Below, piece after piece: positions 16,744-25,190 of a DNA stretch of 64,000 bases (positions are counted from its first letter, which is position 1; each line of letters starts with the position of its first letter). The notes below the pieces were generated by a model that did not search any database, had not been told where the DNA came from, and was given only the letters and a program-made list of their open reading frames with translations. Source of the stretch: Chitinophaga sp. XS-30 (GTDB lineage Bacteria > Bacteroidota > Bacteroidia > Chitinophagales > Chitinophagaceae); NCBI RefSeq assembly GCF_008086345.1, contig NZ_CP043006.1, forward strand, positions 5,454,032-5,518,031. Direction: 5' to 3'. Made by a program: the position numbers and the translations under genes.

Positions 16744-17724
16744 ATGATCCGTCACGACTGGACGATAGAAGAGATAAAAGACATTTACAACACGCCCCTG
16801 CTGGAGCTGATGTACCGCGCAGCCACCCTGCACCGGGAATATCAGGATACCGCGGAAGTACAGGTATGTACCCTCCTGTCCATCAAAACAGGCGGCTGTT
16901 CAGAAGATTGCGCTTACTGCCCCCAGGCAGCCCGCTATAATACCGGCATCGATGTACAGGCGCTCATGAAAAAAGATGAAGTGCTCGAATACGCCCGCAA
17001 AGCCAAGGAAGCAGGGTCCACCCGCTTCTGCATGGGCGCTGCCTGGCGTGAAGTACGCGATAACAGGGACTTCGACCGGGTGATCGATATGGTGAAAGGA
17101 GTGAACGAGATCGGTATGGAAGTATGCTGCACACTGGGCATGCTCACCGAATCACAGGCGCAGAAACTCGCCGATGCCGGCCTCTATTCCTATAATCACA
17201 ACCTGGATACTTCCGAGGAGCACTACAGCGAGATCATCACCACCAGGACTTATGACGACCGTCTCCAGACGCTCGACAACGTCCGCAAAGCCGGCGTAAC
17301 CGTTTGCTGCGGAGGTATCATCGGCCTGGGAGAAAGTCATGAAGACCGTATCAACATGCTGCTCACCCTCTCCACCATGCCATCCCATCCGGATTCCGTG
17401 CCCATCAACGCCCTCACCCGCGTAAAAGGCACGCCGCTGGAGCATATGCCCAAAGTAGAGTTCTGGGACATGGTGCGCATGATCGCCACTGCCCGCATCC
17501 TTATGCCGCAGGCCATGGTACGCCTCAGTGCAGGACGCGCGGAAATGAGCCTGTCCGAACAAGCCATGTGCTTTATGGCCGGCGCCAACTCCATTTTCAC
17601 CGGAGAAAAGCTGCTGACCACCAAGAACCCCTCCTTCGAGGAGGATCACATGATGTTTGAACTGCTCGGCCTCAAACCCCGCGAAGCATTCAAGGAAGAA
17701 CATGTGCACACGCACGCGCATTGA
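16744..17724 (+). CDS. bioB: Biotin synthase BioB
   Basis: 326 residues, radical SAM enzyme inserting sulfur into dethiobiotin, the last step of biotin synthesis. The radical SAM cysteines C52, C56 and C59 are in [14 protein letters not shown], and further family blocks are seen ([58 protein letters not shown]). The length fits the family. No other bio genes are in the window. The C-terminus is His-rich (HVHTHAH). A long-stem hairpin follows. Confidence 0.96.
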   Translation: MIRHDWTIEEIKDIYNTPLLELMYRAATLHREYQDTAEVQVCTLLSIKTGGCSEDCAYCPQAARYNTGIDVQALMKKDEVLEYARKAKEAGSTRFCMGAAWREVRDNRDFDRVIDMVKGVNEIGMEVCCTLGMLTESQAQKLADAGLYSYNHNLDTSEEHYSEIITTRTYDDRLQTLDNVRKAGVTVCCGGIIGLGESHEDRINMLLTLSTMPSHPDSVPINALTRVKGTPLEHMPKVEFWDMVRMIATARILMPQAMVRLSAGRAEMSLSEQAMCFMAGANSIFTGEKLLTTKNPSFEEDHMMFELLGLKPREAFKEEHVHTHAH

Positions 17725-17746
17725 TATAACGAACAGCAAAAACCGG

Positions 17747-17820
17747 GAGCTGGCTAAAGAGCAATTGATTACGCGCAAACACCGCGCAAAAGATACGCTT
17801 TAGCCAGCTTCTTCTTTTTC
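17747..17820 (+). terminator. Terminator-like inverted repeat after bioB
   Basis: AGCTGGCTAAAG (17748-17759) pairs perfectly with CTTTAGCCAGCT (17798-17809), followed by TCTTCTTTTTC. The 38-base loop is long for a classical terminator, but the T-rich tail and position just after bioB support the call. Confidence 0.5.
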
Positions 17821-18011
17821 CTGATATCGCGAAATCATGCACCTGCCTGGGCGACATGATCGCCGCGCAGCTGGATAGCTTTACGACCATCATTTCGATC
17901 GAGCTCAGCACCAAACTCCATAAAAAAGCAAAGGAACGTTTCAGGCAACAGGCCCATGTGAAGCTATATCAGGGGGACAGCAGTCATGTACTGCCGCAGA
18001 TCATGCGCAGT
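17820..18011 (+). pseudogene. Internal fragment of a class I SAM methyltransferase
   Basis: The frame through 17856 reads CTCLGDMIAAQLDSF, then TTIISIELSTKLHKKAKERF, then HVKLYQGDSSHVLPQIM. This is the SAM-binding core pattern of a class I methyltransferase: a glycine-containing first motif (normally GTYLGD), the acidic SIEL motif and the GDS..VLP motif. No start codon context, no N-terminal part and no C-terminal part are present: the sequence runs straight into the end of aroQ. It is a remnant of a gene otherwise deleted. Confidence 0.5.
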
Positions 18012-18023
18012 GCGCAATTAAGC

Positions 18024-18443
18024 TCATTTATCAAGAAAGAACCGCACACCCAGCGCGTAGCCCTTCATGCCGAGGCCGCAGATCACACCCACCGCCTTGG
18101 CAGCCGTAAGAGAAGTGTGGCGGAATTCCTCCCTTGCATAGATATTGCTGATGTGTATCTCCACCACCGGCGTTTTGATGCCGGCGATCGCATCGCGGAT
18201 CGCCACGGAAGTATGGGTGTAAGCCCCTGCATTCAGCAGGATGCCATCAAATGTAAAACCGGCCTCATGCAGGTGATTGACGATCTCTCCCTCCACATTG
18301 CTCTGATAATAGGTAAACTCCACCGCCGGGAAAGCGGCTTTCAGCTCTTCCAGATATTGCTCAAAAGTAAGGCTCCCGTAAACTTCAGGTTCCCGTTTAC
18401 CGAGCAGATTAAGGTTCGGGCCGTTGATGATGGCTATTTTCAT
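18024..18443 (-). CDS. aroQ: Type II 3-dehydroquinate dehydratase
   Basis: 139 residues, cytoplasmic dodecameric enzyme of the shikimate pathway (3-dehydroquinate to 3-dehydroshikimate). Family blocks: IINGPNLNLLGKREPEVYG at the N-terminus with the catalytic loop Arg and Tyr, SNVEGEIVNHLHEA, NAGAYTHTSVAIRDA, and EIHISNIYAREEFRH with the catalytic His. It lies 42 bases downstream of ubiX on the same strand and is probably co-transcribed with it. Confidence 0.95.
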   Translation of the reverse strand: MKIAIINGPNLNLLGKREPEVYGSLTFEQYLEELKAAFPAVEFTYYQSNVEGEIVNHLHEAGFTFDGILLNAGAYTHTSVAIRDAIAGIKTPVVEIHISNIYAREEFRHTSLTAAKAVGVICGLGMKGYALGVRFFLDK

Positions 18444-18485
18444 GATGAGGAATTACAGTTGGAAAAATTAAACGTTGAGCAATAA

Positions 18486-19046
18486 CTACGCCCCCCAGCG
18501 GAAAGTATCCTGCTCCAGCCCCGCCAGATCTATCACCCGGTCCACCACCGTTGCCGCCACTTCCTCAATAGTCTTGGGTTTGCTGTAAAAGGATGGTGTG
18601 GCCGGACAAATGATGCCGCCGGCTTCGGTAACGGTTTGCATATTGCGGATATGAACGAGGTTATAAGGTGTATCCCTCAGCACGCAAATGAGCTTGCGGC
18701 GCTCCTTCAGCACCACGTCCGCCGCCCGCGTGATCAGGTCGTTCGAGATCCCGCCGGCGATACGGCCCAGCGTGCCCATCGAACAGGGACAGATGATCAT
18801 CGTATTGAAGCGCCCGCTGCCGGAAGCAAACGGCGCATGGAAGTCATGCTGCGAAAACACGCGGAACGGCAGTTGTTCGAATCCCCTGTCCTCCAGCTCC
18901 GTTTCCCAGACTGTACGTGCATTCTCCGTCATCACGATCGCTACCTCATCCAGCTGCTCCTTCATTCCCGCCAGTTTGCCTAAAAGCTGCCTGGCGTAAA
19001 TGGAACCGCTTGCGCCTGTAACCGCCACTACTATACGATGTTTCAT
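18486..19046 (-). CDS. ubiX: Flavin prenyltransferase UbiX
   Basis: 186 residues. It prenylates FMN to make the cofactor of UbiD-type decarboxylases. Flavin-binding TGASGSIYARQL at the N-terminus, CSMGTLGRIAGGISNDLITRAADV in the middle and the R-x-TP motif (CVLRDTPYNLVHIRNM) are all present. No ubiD is in the window. It is the first gene of a pair with aroQ and has a TAGCTTTG promoter element only four bases before its ATG. Confidence 0.93.
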   Translation of the reverse strand: MKHRIVVAVTGASGSIYARQLLGKLAGMKEQLDEVAIVMTENARTVWETELEDRGFEQLPFRVFSQHDFHAPFASGSGRFNTMIICPCSMGTLGRIAGGISNDLITRAADVVLKERRKLICVLRDTPYNLVHIRNMQTVTEAGGIICPATPSFYSKPKTIEEVAATVVDRVIDLAGLEQDTFRWGA

Positions 19047-19050
19047 ACAG

Positions 19051-19058
19051 CAAAGCTA
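19051..19058 (-). promoter_or_regulatory. -7 element immediately before ubiX
   Basis: On the minus strand TAGCTTTG fits TAnnTTTG and is followed by CTGT and then the ubiX ATG. With transcription starting a few bases after the element, the mRNA would have almost no 5' leader. Confidence 0.5.
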
Positions 19059-19399
19059 CAAAAAGAACAGGTTAAAGAGAGGCTTTGGGTTTTCCCGTTA
19101 TTCTCGGAGGTTTCGCTTCAAATGCCTGGTTGTTCTGTACAGGTCAGAGAGACAACGGGCGGATGACGGATGGAACATGGGAGGCGACCGGGGAAAAGGT
19201 GGACTTGTAGCGGTGGTGATCCGGTGGCGATGCGGGAATGAGTATTTGCAGGATACCGGATGAGGTGGTGTTATGCTCAAAAACGGGAATGCCCGCAGCG
19301 AAGGCCTGCGGGGGAAATCAGGGGTTGCGGTATGTGTTTTTCAGGATCGGTTTTCAGGATAGTTTGCTCACCAAATACAGTACTCAAGGCGGGGATAAC
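19059..19399. other. Gap without a recognisable gene
   Basis: About 340 bases between ubiX and the hypothetical gene. I see only a seven-base-pair GC hairpin (CCCGCAG at 19292-19298 with CTGCGGG at 19306-19312) and a short direct repeat of TTTTCAGGAT near 19340-19360. No open frame here has family-like sequence. Confidence 0.5.
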
Positions 19400-20161
19400 C
19401 TATTCTCTTTGTACGATGTGTCGGGTGGATGGCCCGTTTGGAGAGCGGAATGAGGTTTTGATATGCCTGAGCATAGTGGTGGGTGGTGGCGGTGGTTGAT
19501 GGAAGATCTTTCCGGTTTGTGGTTCCTGCACCGCTACGATATCCGCTGCTACGTATTTCCGGTTACCGGAAGGATATCCGTCCTTCATGGCCCTGACCTG
19601 CAGGGTCACTACCAATGTCCCCTTCCCCGGTACGTCAACAGATAATGCCGCCCCGGCAAAAGGTTCCCGGGTATCGAGGACGAGGGTGGCCGTTTCTGTG
19701 TCCACCACCTTACGCTCTGCAAAGCTGATCCGCGCGGCGATCACTTTTACCTCCAGGGCCGTGAAGCCTTTGAGCTCTTTCAACGTTTGCGCGGGGATGT
19801 GCAGGATACCATCAGCAGACAGTACCGGGTCTACACAAAAGAACTTGTCTATTCCCGTATAACGGTTAAACCGGAAGCCTGCGATAGCCCCGGGATTGTT
19901 CCTCCCACCTTTGATAATCGTCTTATTCAACCGGTTAACCCGGCTGCCGTCGGAACGGATATCCAGTTCCTGCGCAAAAGCGCTTCGGATAAGCCGCCCT
20001 TTCCTGCTGGCGGCGCCGAAATGCTGTGCGGCCTGGCGGGTAGCAGAGGTTTGTCTGACGGTTTCAGGCATGCTGCGCATGAAATGTTTGCCGTTACGGT
20101 TGTAACCGATCAGGTTGCCTACTCTCCCCGTAAAGGTGAGCAAAGATGTTTGTCTGCCCAT
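19400..20161 (-). CDS. Conserved hypothetical protein
   Basis: 253 residues, no signal peptide and no membrane helix. The N-terminus (MGRQTSLLTFTGRVGNLIGY, then NRNGKHFMRSMPETVRQT) is glycine-, arginine- and threonine-rich and resembles unnamed proteins I associate with Bacteroidota, for which I know no function. The middle has beta-rich character (GILHIPAQTLKELKGFTALEV). The C-terminus carries a run of five prolines and a basic, low-complexity tail, which may be an extension past the conserved part. It stands alone with no operon partner. Confidence 0.65.
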   Translation of the reverse strand: MGRQTSLLTFTGRVGNLIGYNRNGKHFMRSMPETVRQTSATRQAAQHFGAASRKGRLIRSAFAQELDIRSDGSRVNRLNKTIIKGGRNNPGAIAGFRFNRYTGIDKFFCVDPVLSADGILHIPAQTLKELKGFTALEVKVIAARISFAERKVVDTETATLVLDTREPFAGAALSVDVPGKGTLVVTLQVRAMKDGYPSGNRKYVAADIVAVQEPQTGKIFHQPPPPPTTMLRHIKTSFRSPNGPSTRHIVQRE

Positions 20162-20355
20162 GAGTAATTGTTTTGGTGCTATCTAAAATAACGAAATCCG
20201 GGGAAGAAGGTTCAGGAAGGGGTTGGAGGATATTCAAAGGAGGAAGCCTATTAACGAAAAATGTTCAGGGTGCGCAAATGCGGTATTAGACAATGACGAA
20301 TGCTGATCGGACAGGGATTGGAGAATTTCGAAAAAGGGAATGGCAACGATCAGGA

Positions 20356-21363
20356 TCAATCCTTCTTTAACCATTCCAGCGCTGCTTTCACTTTGGCGTC
20401 CCGGAGCAGATCATTGAAATTATCGCCTTCCGTGATAGTGATATCAGGGGAAACGGCATCATCATAGACGTGACCGTTGCGGTCTGATAGAAAATGTGTG
20501 GCTAAAGCCAGGTAATGTTCCTGTAAATTGAATTCTGCATTCAGGGTTGTGCGGCCCAGGGTTTTCTCTCCAAAGAACAATGTGTTGCTCCTCCCCTTGA
20601 ATGCAATGGCCAGCATTTCACCGGCGCTTGCTGTGATCTGGCTGATCAGCACCACGATCTTGATATTTCTATTGGCTTTACAACCGTTTTTCACCGAGGC
20701 TACGATCCGGTTACCGAGATGCAGCCTGCCGTTTTCCACAAACCATTTGTCTTGCGGCGATCCATTCAGATCGCAACTATACACGATCCTCCCGGCACCT
20801 AAAAGCTGGTTCACACCGGTAAATAAAGGATAGATGCTTCCCCCTTCATTCAACCGGAGGTCTACGACAATACCCTTTAAATTTTCCAGGTCCAGTTCGC
20901 ATAAACGATCCTGATATTGCTGGCAGGTGCGTTTATCATTCCGGCCCGTACCCGGCAATAAAATATAACCGTACCCCTGTTCAAGGAGTTCCGCCTTTAC
21001 TTCCACGGGACCTCTTTTAAAGGGCTCTTTCAAAGCCGGACGAACAGTAAAAGAAACAGAATCCTGCAGCCCAATTCTCTTTCCCCTGAAATAAAGCGCG
21101 CCGTGGGAGTCGCCAATTGTTGTGAATATTTGCCGGACACGCTGAAGGAAGTTCTCTGTAGACAGAAGGGAATCCGCCCCGTGAAATATCTTTGCTTCCA
21201 GCGCAGTCCAGTTCACATTGCTTTTATAGAGAGAATACTGCCGGGCCCTTGTATATATTTCTTCAAGAACTTGTTCTAGGTTATGCTCCTTTGCTGTTGA
21301 ACTTTGTCCATGTGAACGAAAAGGAAGCGTTAAAAGGGCAATAAGTACAATAAATTTCAGCAT
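20356..21363 (-). CDS. S41-family (C-terminal processing type) serine peptidase, exported
   Basis: 335 residues with a signal peptide (MLKFIVLIALLTLPFRSHGQ). The S41 core is recognisable: IVVDLRLNEGGSIYP, then the catalytic Ser in QITASAGEMLAIAFKG, then the FFGEKTLGRTT block with the likely Lys. No PDZ domain is evident, which makes it shorter than Prc/CtpA proteases. It stands alone between a hypothetical gene and a repeat-rich gap; substrate unknown. Confidence 0.82.
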   Translation of the reverse strand: MLKFIVLIALLTLPFRSHGQSSTAKEHNLEQVLEEIYTRARQYSLYKSNVNWTALEAKIFHGADSLLSTENFLQRVRQIFTTIGDSHGALYFRGKRIGLQDSVSFTVRPALKEPFKRGPVEVKAELLEQGYGYILLPGTGRNDKRTCQQYQDRLCELDLENLKGIVVDLRLNEGGSIYPLFTGVNQLLGAGRIVYSCDLNGSPQDKWFVENGRLHLGNRIVASVKNGCKANRNIKIVVLISQITASAGEMLAIAFKGRSNTLFFGEKTLGRTTLNAEFNLQEHYLALATHFLSDRNGHVYDDAVSPDITITEGDNFNDLLRDAKVKAALEWLKKD

Positions 21364-21793
21364 GTTCTGAAGCGATTTAATTCGCTGATTTTCCGGATCA
21401 TTTGCCAGCCTGGGGTCAACATAAAACTATGTACTTTTCCTTCCATGTCGAAAAATATACGATTTTATACGCTTTGATTCGATTTTTTATACGGTGTCTT
21501 TCCGAAGAGTGAATATACGGTCCTGTACGATTTTATACGATCTGTTTTGTTGATATCTACCTGCTGTATCTGCAGGTGGCGACACTGTCGACGATGCGCT
21601 TACGAGACATGTTGACTTCCAACTCCCCTACGTCTTGATGATATGTCCAGTTTTATTTTCGTATTTGCCTGGCCAATGCATATGGCAGAAACTCAACAAT
21701 ATGATATATTCTAATAATGTCAGGTAAATGATGGCATTTATTTGACATTATTATTGGCTTAGGAGTAGTATTTGCACCGGCGGCAGCGCAAAT
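21364..21793. other. Gene-free, repeat-bearing gap upstream of tRNA-Gln
   Basis: No credible gene. It holds two exact 14-base direct repeats (TACGATTTTATACG at 21458-21471 and 21526-21539) among AT-rich variants of the same unit. It also holds a near-perfect hairpin at 21712-21753 with arms of about 19 bases around an ATGG loop. Composition is more AT-rich than the flanking genes. It may be a relic of a mobile element beside the tRNA gene, but no transposase or integrase is visible. Confidence 0.45.
21712..21753. repeat. Long perfect-to-near-perfect hairpin
   Basis: TAATAATGTCA (21712-21722) pairs with TGACATTATTA (21743-21753). The stem continues inward as GGTAAATG with CATTTATT (two G.U pairs if read as plus-strand RNA) around a four-base loop. 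There is no T-tract, so a simple terminator is unlikely. Confidence 0.55.
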
Positions 21794-21829
21794 AAAAAGC
21801 CGCCACAATCCTCGACTGCAGCGGCTTTT
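21794..21829 (-). terminator. Bidirectional terminator downstream of tRNA-Gln(CTG)
   Basis: AAAAAGCCGC (21794-21803) and GCGGCTTTT (21821-21829) form a GC stem flanked by A and T runs on both strands. It lies 35 bases past the 3' end of the tRNA gene on the minus strand. A second small hairpin (CGCC..GGCG at 21841-21852) lies between them. Confidence 0.6.
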
Positions 21830-21863
21830 ATTTTCATCAACGCCTGTTGGCGCTTTATTTTTG

Positions 21864-21934
21864 TTACCCGACCTGGATTCGAACCAAGACAAACAGAACC
21901 AGAATCTGTGGTACTACCATTATACTATCGGGCA
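21864..21934 (-). tRNA. tRNA-Gln (anticodon CTG)
   Basis: On the minus strand the acceptor arms TGCCCGA and TCGGGTA pair (one G-T). The D-arm contains TAGTATAATGGTAGTAC, the anticodon stem ACAGA/TCTGT encloses the loop TTCTGGT, giving anticodon CTG, and the T-arm contains GGTTCGAATCC. The discriminator base is A and CCA is not encoded. It is nearly identical to the tRNA-Gln(TTG) at 57688, differing mainly in the acceptor stem and anticodon. Confidence 0.93.
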
Positions 21935-22069
21935 ATTTGGACTGCAAATGTACAATTTTTCAGAAAAAAAACAAACCCTGTTGCAGGGATATTTTTTAGC
22001 CGAAAGGAAAATGCAGCCCACAGCCCAACGAAACAGGACAGGCGGTGCAGAGATGCGCAACAACCCCGC

Positions 22070-24010
22070 CTAAAGTTCCATTTTCCTGACCTGCGCGATC
22101 TTCAGCAATGTTGTCAGCATCTCCCGGGGGAAGAAAGGTTTATTCAGGATATCGAATATCCCTTTGCGCGCGAATTTACGCCGCACTTCGGGCATGATGT
22201 CCGCCGTAAAGATCACAATATGGATCTCGGAATATTCATTACGGATGATCTCCGAAAGAGCGTAGCCATCCATTTCCGGCATATGCAGGTCTATGAACGC
22301 CACGTCATAGCTGTTCTCGCGCAGCAATGCCGTTGCTTCCTCCCCATTCAGTGCGCAGTCCGGCTGAATGCCGAAATACTCCAGCTGGCGTTTGGCCACC
22401 ATCACATTAATGGGATTGTCCTCTACGAACAGCACCCGCATCCCTTTGAATTTCTTTGCATAGGTGGACAGTTCCGATATCTGCGCACGTTTTGGCGGCC
22501 TGTTCTTTTTGGTGGGCAGTTCAAAAACGATATCAAAATAAAACGTGGTACCGGCGCCCGGCTCACTTTCAAGCATGATATGGCTGCTATGCAGCGTAAT
22601 GAGCTTCTGCGTGATGGTCAGCCCAAGTCCCGAGCCGGAGCCGGGCTGGTTGCCGGCGGCGGGCTCATGCACCTGCCGGAAGCTATCGAATACGGTATCA
22701 TGATACTCTTTCGGAATACCGATCCCTGTGTCTTTCACCGCAAAATGAATGGTGACCTTTTCTGTCTGTTTCGAAACCAGTTGCAGCGAAATGGTCACCC
22801 CGCCTTTTTCCGTGTACTTGATGGCATTGCTTACCAGGTTATTCAATATCTGGCTGATGCGTATAGGGTCCGCTATGATCTTTTTGGGAATATCCTTATC
22901 CACCTCGCTGGTCAGTTTAAGCCCTTTGGCATCGGCCAGCGACTTGAACTGGTTATGGATATTCCTCACCAGTTCATGAAGGTTCACAATGGTACAGGTC
23001 AGCTCAAACTGATCACGTTCCATTTTATTCAGGTCGAGGATATCGTTGATCAGCTGCAGCAGATGATCGGCGGAGAAAAGGAGATTGCTGATATATTCTT
23101 CCTGTTCCTCGGTGTAATTAAGTTTCAGCAGATTGGTAATGCCAATGATGCCATTGAGGGGTGTACGGATCTCGTGGCTCATGATGGACAGGAAGTCGGA
23201 TTTTGCCCTGGCGGCATCTTCCGCGATATTCTTGGCCCTGATCAATTCAAGTTCGGCTTCCTTTTTCTCCGTGATATCCTGTATGCTCAGCACAATAATG
23301 GCATCCGCCGGTTTTGGCGCCTTGATGACCGGCCGTACCCTGGCCCGGAACCATTGGTTCACAGCTTCGTCCAGATGCCGGTAGGTGATCTCGCGCACTT
23401 CTCCCGTGCGGATCACTTCCGCCACTACCTCGCTGAACATGGCGCCCTGGGGGCCCATGGCTTCCTGTATGCTTTTGCCCAGGAATTGCTTTTTAGGCAT
23501 GAACAGGATGCTTTCATCATGCACCCAGACATTGCGGAACACCTGGTTCCCGTCCACTTCAAATACGATATCCTCCAGCGAAGTGATCAGTGCCTGCAGG
23601 TGTGTGGACAGCTCCTGCTGCCGGAACCCGGCCATCCTTTCATCGGTGACATCCCGTACATACCCGATAAAATAGTCTGCTTTGCCCTGCTGGCCGTGTA
23701 CCAGGCGCACATTGGCATTGCAGTGACGCAATCCCTTGCCGGGATGTTGTAAACGGTAAGAAAAATTGATCGTATCATGGGGCTTCGCCACAGCCTGCCC
23801 GATAATGGCCGCTGCTTCCTGAACATCCTCTTTTACGATGGCCTGCAACCATCCTTTTCCCATCGAGGCACCGGCATCAAGGCCTGATATATTCTCCCAT
23901 TCACTGTTCACAAAAAAACAATTCCCTTCCATATCCGCCATAAAGGCACCGATCGGGGCAAGTTGCAAGGCATTGTATAGGTCCTCCCCGTTATGCAAGT
24001 CAGTTTTCAT
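22070..24010 (-). CDS. Cytoplasmic hybrid sensor histidine kinase / response regulator
   Basis: 646 residues without membrane helices. Two PAS domains come first (about 10-130 and 135-255; [16 protein letters not shown], and [19 protein letters not shown]). A coiled linker, HisKA with phospho-acceptor His279 ([10 protein letters not shown]), HATPase_c with N box ([15 protein letters not shown]) and G boxes ([16 protein letters not shown]), and a receiver domain with Asp574 ([15 protein letters not shown]) follow. No Hpt or DNA-binding output is attached, so it must pass phosphate to an unlinked partner. It is apparently a single-gene transcript. Confidence 0.93.
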   Translation of the reverse strand: MKTDLHNGEDLYNALQLAPIGAFMADMEGNCFFVNSEWENISGLDAGASMGKGWLQAIVKEDVQEAAAIIGQAVAKPHDTINFSYRLQHPGKGLRHCNANVRLVHGQQGKADYFIGYVRDVTDERMAGFRQQELSTHLQALITSLEDIVFEVDGNQVFRNVWVHDESILFMPKKQFLGKSIQEAMGPQGAMFSEVVAEVIRTGEVREITYRHLDEAVNQWFRARVRPVIKAPKPADAIIVLSIQDITEKKEAELELIRAKNIAEDAARAKSDFLSIMSHEIRTPLNGIIGITNLLKLNYTEEQEEYISNLLFSADHLLQLINDILDLNKMERDQFELTCTIVNLHELVRNIHNQFKSLADAKGLKLTSEVDKDIPKKIIADPIRISQILNNLVSNAIKYTEKGGVTISLQLVSKQTEKVTIHFAVKDTGIGIPKEYHDTVFDSFRQVHEPAAGNQPGSGSGLGLTITQKLITLHSSHIMLESEPGAGTTFYFDIVFELPTKKNRPPKRAQISELSTYAKKFKGMRVLFVEDNPINVMVAKRQLEYFGIQPDCALNGEEATALLRENSYDVAFIDLHMPEMDGYALSEIIRNEYSEIHIVIFTADIMPEVRRKFARKGIFDILNKPFFPREMLTTLLKIAQVRKMEL

Positions 24011-24152
24011 CGGAAAGGTTTAAGAATCAATAAAATCTGGTTATTCTAACACCCTTCAATATAGGATTTTTTTGAAGATTATGCGGGGCCTTAACATATA
24101 TGATTTTGGGGTTGACATGCTCCGGGCAATCCGGGTGCATGCCTTGACGCGA

Positions 24153-25145
24153 TCAAAGATCCTTCGGCTGGCTAGCGAAATACTTTGCGATCTCGGCCGG
24201 GGATGGCTGTTTCAGGGGGCGGACGATGCGGAACCCTACGAACGAGGCATCCGTATTCCACCAATCGCTTTTCGGTATCTGGGGGTCACGCTGCTTCCAT
24301 CCGGCGCGGGAAGCCGTTCTGGCCGCGCAACGGAGGTCTTCCGCATCATCGTCCCATGATCCGCCGCGAACGGTGCGGGGGTAAAGTGTTCTGGGAACGG
24401 CCCAGGGGTTCTTCACCCTGCTGCCCGGCGTGGCGTAGAATCCGCTCACATACTGGTCCAGCGTCCATTCCGCCACATTCCCGTGCATATCGTACAATCC
24501 CCAGGCATTGGGCTTTTTAGTGCCTACCTTATGGTACTTTTCCTGACTGTTCCTGCTATACCAGGCGTATTCCGGGAGTAAAGACCGGTCATCCCCGAAA
24601 GCATAGGCTTTCGATGATCCGGCACGGCAGGCATATTCCCATTCCGCTTCCGTGGGCAGCCGGTAAAAATGGCCGGTAACTTCCGTCAGCCATTTGCAGT
24701 ACGCCAGCGCCGCATACTGCGTCATATTCACGGCAGGATATCCGCTTTTGCCCATCCCGAAGCTCATGTCCGTAAACGGAGGCGTGGGCCGGGTAATGGC
24801 ATCCACCTTTGACCGCTGCTGCTTTTCCTTTTCCATGGCCGGGTACACGAATACCTCGAACTCATCCCAGGTCACTTCATGTTTACCGATCCAGAACGAA
24901 TCCAGCATAACGGTATGCACCGGACCTTCATCTTTCCGGTGCCCGCTTTCCTTTTCCGTGCTGCCGATCAGCGCCTTGCCGCCTTTGATGGCTACCATAC
25001 CGAAGCTGATCTTCGTTCCGGGAATGGTTTCCGTATAAGCGGCAAACAGCTGCTTTTGTGCCTGGCTTTCAGGCTGGTGCAGCGAAAGAAAGGAAAAGAA
25101 AGGCAAGATCAGTACGATGGCAATAAGCCTGAGATTCCGTTGCAT
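24153..25145 (-). CDS. Exported SUMF1/PvdO-type domain protein without the FGE cysteine pair
   Basis: 330 residues with a signal peptide (LRLIAIVLILPFFSFLSL). The SUMF1 fold is clear: IGKHEVTWDEFEVF, AALAYCKWLTEVTG, FYRLPTEAEWEYACRAG, GLYDMHGNVAEWTLD, TVRGGSWDDDAEDLRCAART, FVGFRIVRP. True formylglycine-generating enzymes carry a Cys-x4-Cys pair just after RGGS; here the segment reads WDDDAEDLRC and lacks it. It is therefore unlikely to mature the sulfatases in this window and may be a GldJ/GldK-like or carbohydrate-locus structural protein. It is last in a probable DeoR, EamA, SUMF1 operon. Confidence 0.85.
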   Translation of the reverse strand: MQRNLRLIAIVLILPFFSFLSLHQPESQAQKQLFAAYTETIPGTKISFGMVAIKGGKALIGSTEKESGHRKDEGPVHTVMLDSFWIGKHEVTWDEFEVFVYPAMEKEKQQRSKVDAITRPTPPFTDMSFGMGKSGYPAVNMTQYAALAYCKWLTEVTGHFYRLPTEAEWEYACRAGSSKAYAFGDDRSLLPEYAWYSRNSQEKYHKVGTKKPNAWGLYDMHGNVAEWTLDQYVSGFYATPGSRVKNPWAVPRTLYPRTVRGGSWDDDAEDLRCAARTASRAGWKQRDPQIPKSDWWNTDASFVGFRIVRPLKQPSPAEIAKYFASQPKDL

Positions 25146-25190
25146 CTGTTCATCATTTTTACGGGTCAGATGGAATGTTGTTATATTTTT

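Noticed and set aside
21458-21539. CRISPR array
   Set aside because: Only two exact 14-base units with an irregular spacer and no cas genes.
21653-21892. Minus-strand frame of 79 codons overlapping tRNA-Gln(CTG)
   Set aside because: It begins inside the tRNA gene and crosses the terminator; its translation has no family-like pattern.
21908-23752. Long open frame (614 codons) on the plus strand
   Set aside because: It lies antisense to the hybrid histidine kinase, whose domains are clear; the plus frame has the His/Phe-rich composition of a shadow frame.
24153-25145. Formylglycine-generating enzyme for the island's sulfatases
   Set aside because: The diagnostic cysteine pair after RGGS is missing and the protein has a signal peptide.
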